From NCBI GenBank assembly GCA_021814615.1, contig JAKAHZ010000007.1, positions 1 through 50,518 of the forward strand: a stretch of 50,518 nt of DNA. The letters run 5' to 3'. The position numbers and the translations under genes were made by a program. Each line of letters starts with the position of its first letter. Within the stretch, counting starts at the first letter, position 1. This DNA is from Nitrospirota bacterium. GTDB taxonomy: Bacteria; Nitrospirota; UBA9217. This document shows positions 50,506-50,518 of the stretch, piece by piece. The notes below the pieces were generated by a model. The model ran no database searches, was not told the DNA's origin, and was given only the letters and a program-made list of their open reading frames with translations.

Positions 50506-50518
50506 TTTTTTGCCTTTG

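Overview
The window is about 60% GC by eye, gene-dense, and reads as the chromosome of a Gram-negative, motile or surface-sensing bacterium. It carries SurA-type periplasmic folding factors, a predicted outer-membrane barrel, lipoproteins, an HD-GYP protein and a large chemosensory cluster. A eukaryotic-type NADP isocitrate dehydrogenase, the valS-nadC-birA-coaX order, receiver-DUF4388 proteins and NosL fit the Desulfobacterota (deltaproteobacterial) or Nitrospirota groups. That placement is inference; no rRNA gene is present to test it.

Layout. (1) 1-6.9 kb, minus strand: galT (cut by the window edge) behind a CheY-like receiver, then valS-nadC-birA-coaX with an intrinsic terminator just before the valS ribosome binding site. 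(2) 7.1-18 kb, minus strand: a chemosensory block of three receiver proteins, three CheW proteins, an MCP, a hybrid CheA, CheD, and a kinase-like protein lacking its phospho-accepting histidine. CheR and CheB are not in the window. (3) 18-21.9 kb: icd with a VKOR-thioredoxin protein, then trmO with an RluA-like protein whose catalytic Asp is Gly. (4) 22-27.6 kb: a secreted DUF4424/YARHG-like protein, a second MCP, an Smr protein and a GAF/HD-GYP protein, separated by repeat-filled spacers. (5) 27.6-31 kb: a short DksA-type gene behind a 5'-terminal hairpin, a 44-residue protein, an LVIVD lipoprotein and a DUF4143 ATPase with a perfect-consensus promoter. (6) 31-34.9 kb: an AT-richer accessory island bounded by a MITE-like element and a tRNA-Val(CAC) gene. 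It holds a HAD-gene remnant, a PD-(D/E)xK-like protein, an RNase J-like beta-CASP protein, a lone WYL C-terminal domain and a divergent unknown helical protein. (7) 35-43.8 kb: rlmI-like gene, three SurA-related genes, a CapA-like gene and mfd. (8) 43.9-48.2 kb, plus strand: a NosL-ABC exporter operon with a DsbB-like membrane protein. (9) 48.3-50.5 kb: outer-membrane barrel, LysR regulator and a divergent 65-residue protein.

How it works together. The chemosensory genes form one pathway: MCP, CheW and hybrid CheA signal to receiver proteins with helical or DUF4388 output, a pattern more typical of surface motility or other non-flagellar outputs than of classical chemotaxis. The SurA-like proteins supply envelope folding. 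NosL, the FtsX/LolD-type transporter and the CPFC membrane protein look like one metal/thiol-handling unit. The best candidate for an undescribed system is the island at 31.5-34.6 kb. Its members are recognised from motifs only, so its role as a defence or RNA-processing module is a hypothesis. Several dispersed repeat families fill the spacers, and several strong promoters sit so close to their start codons that leaderless mRNAs are likely.
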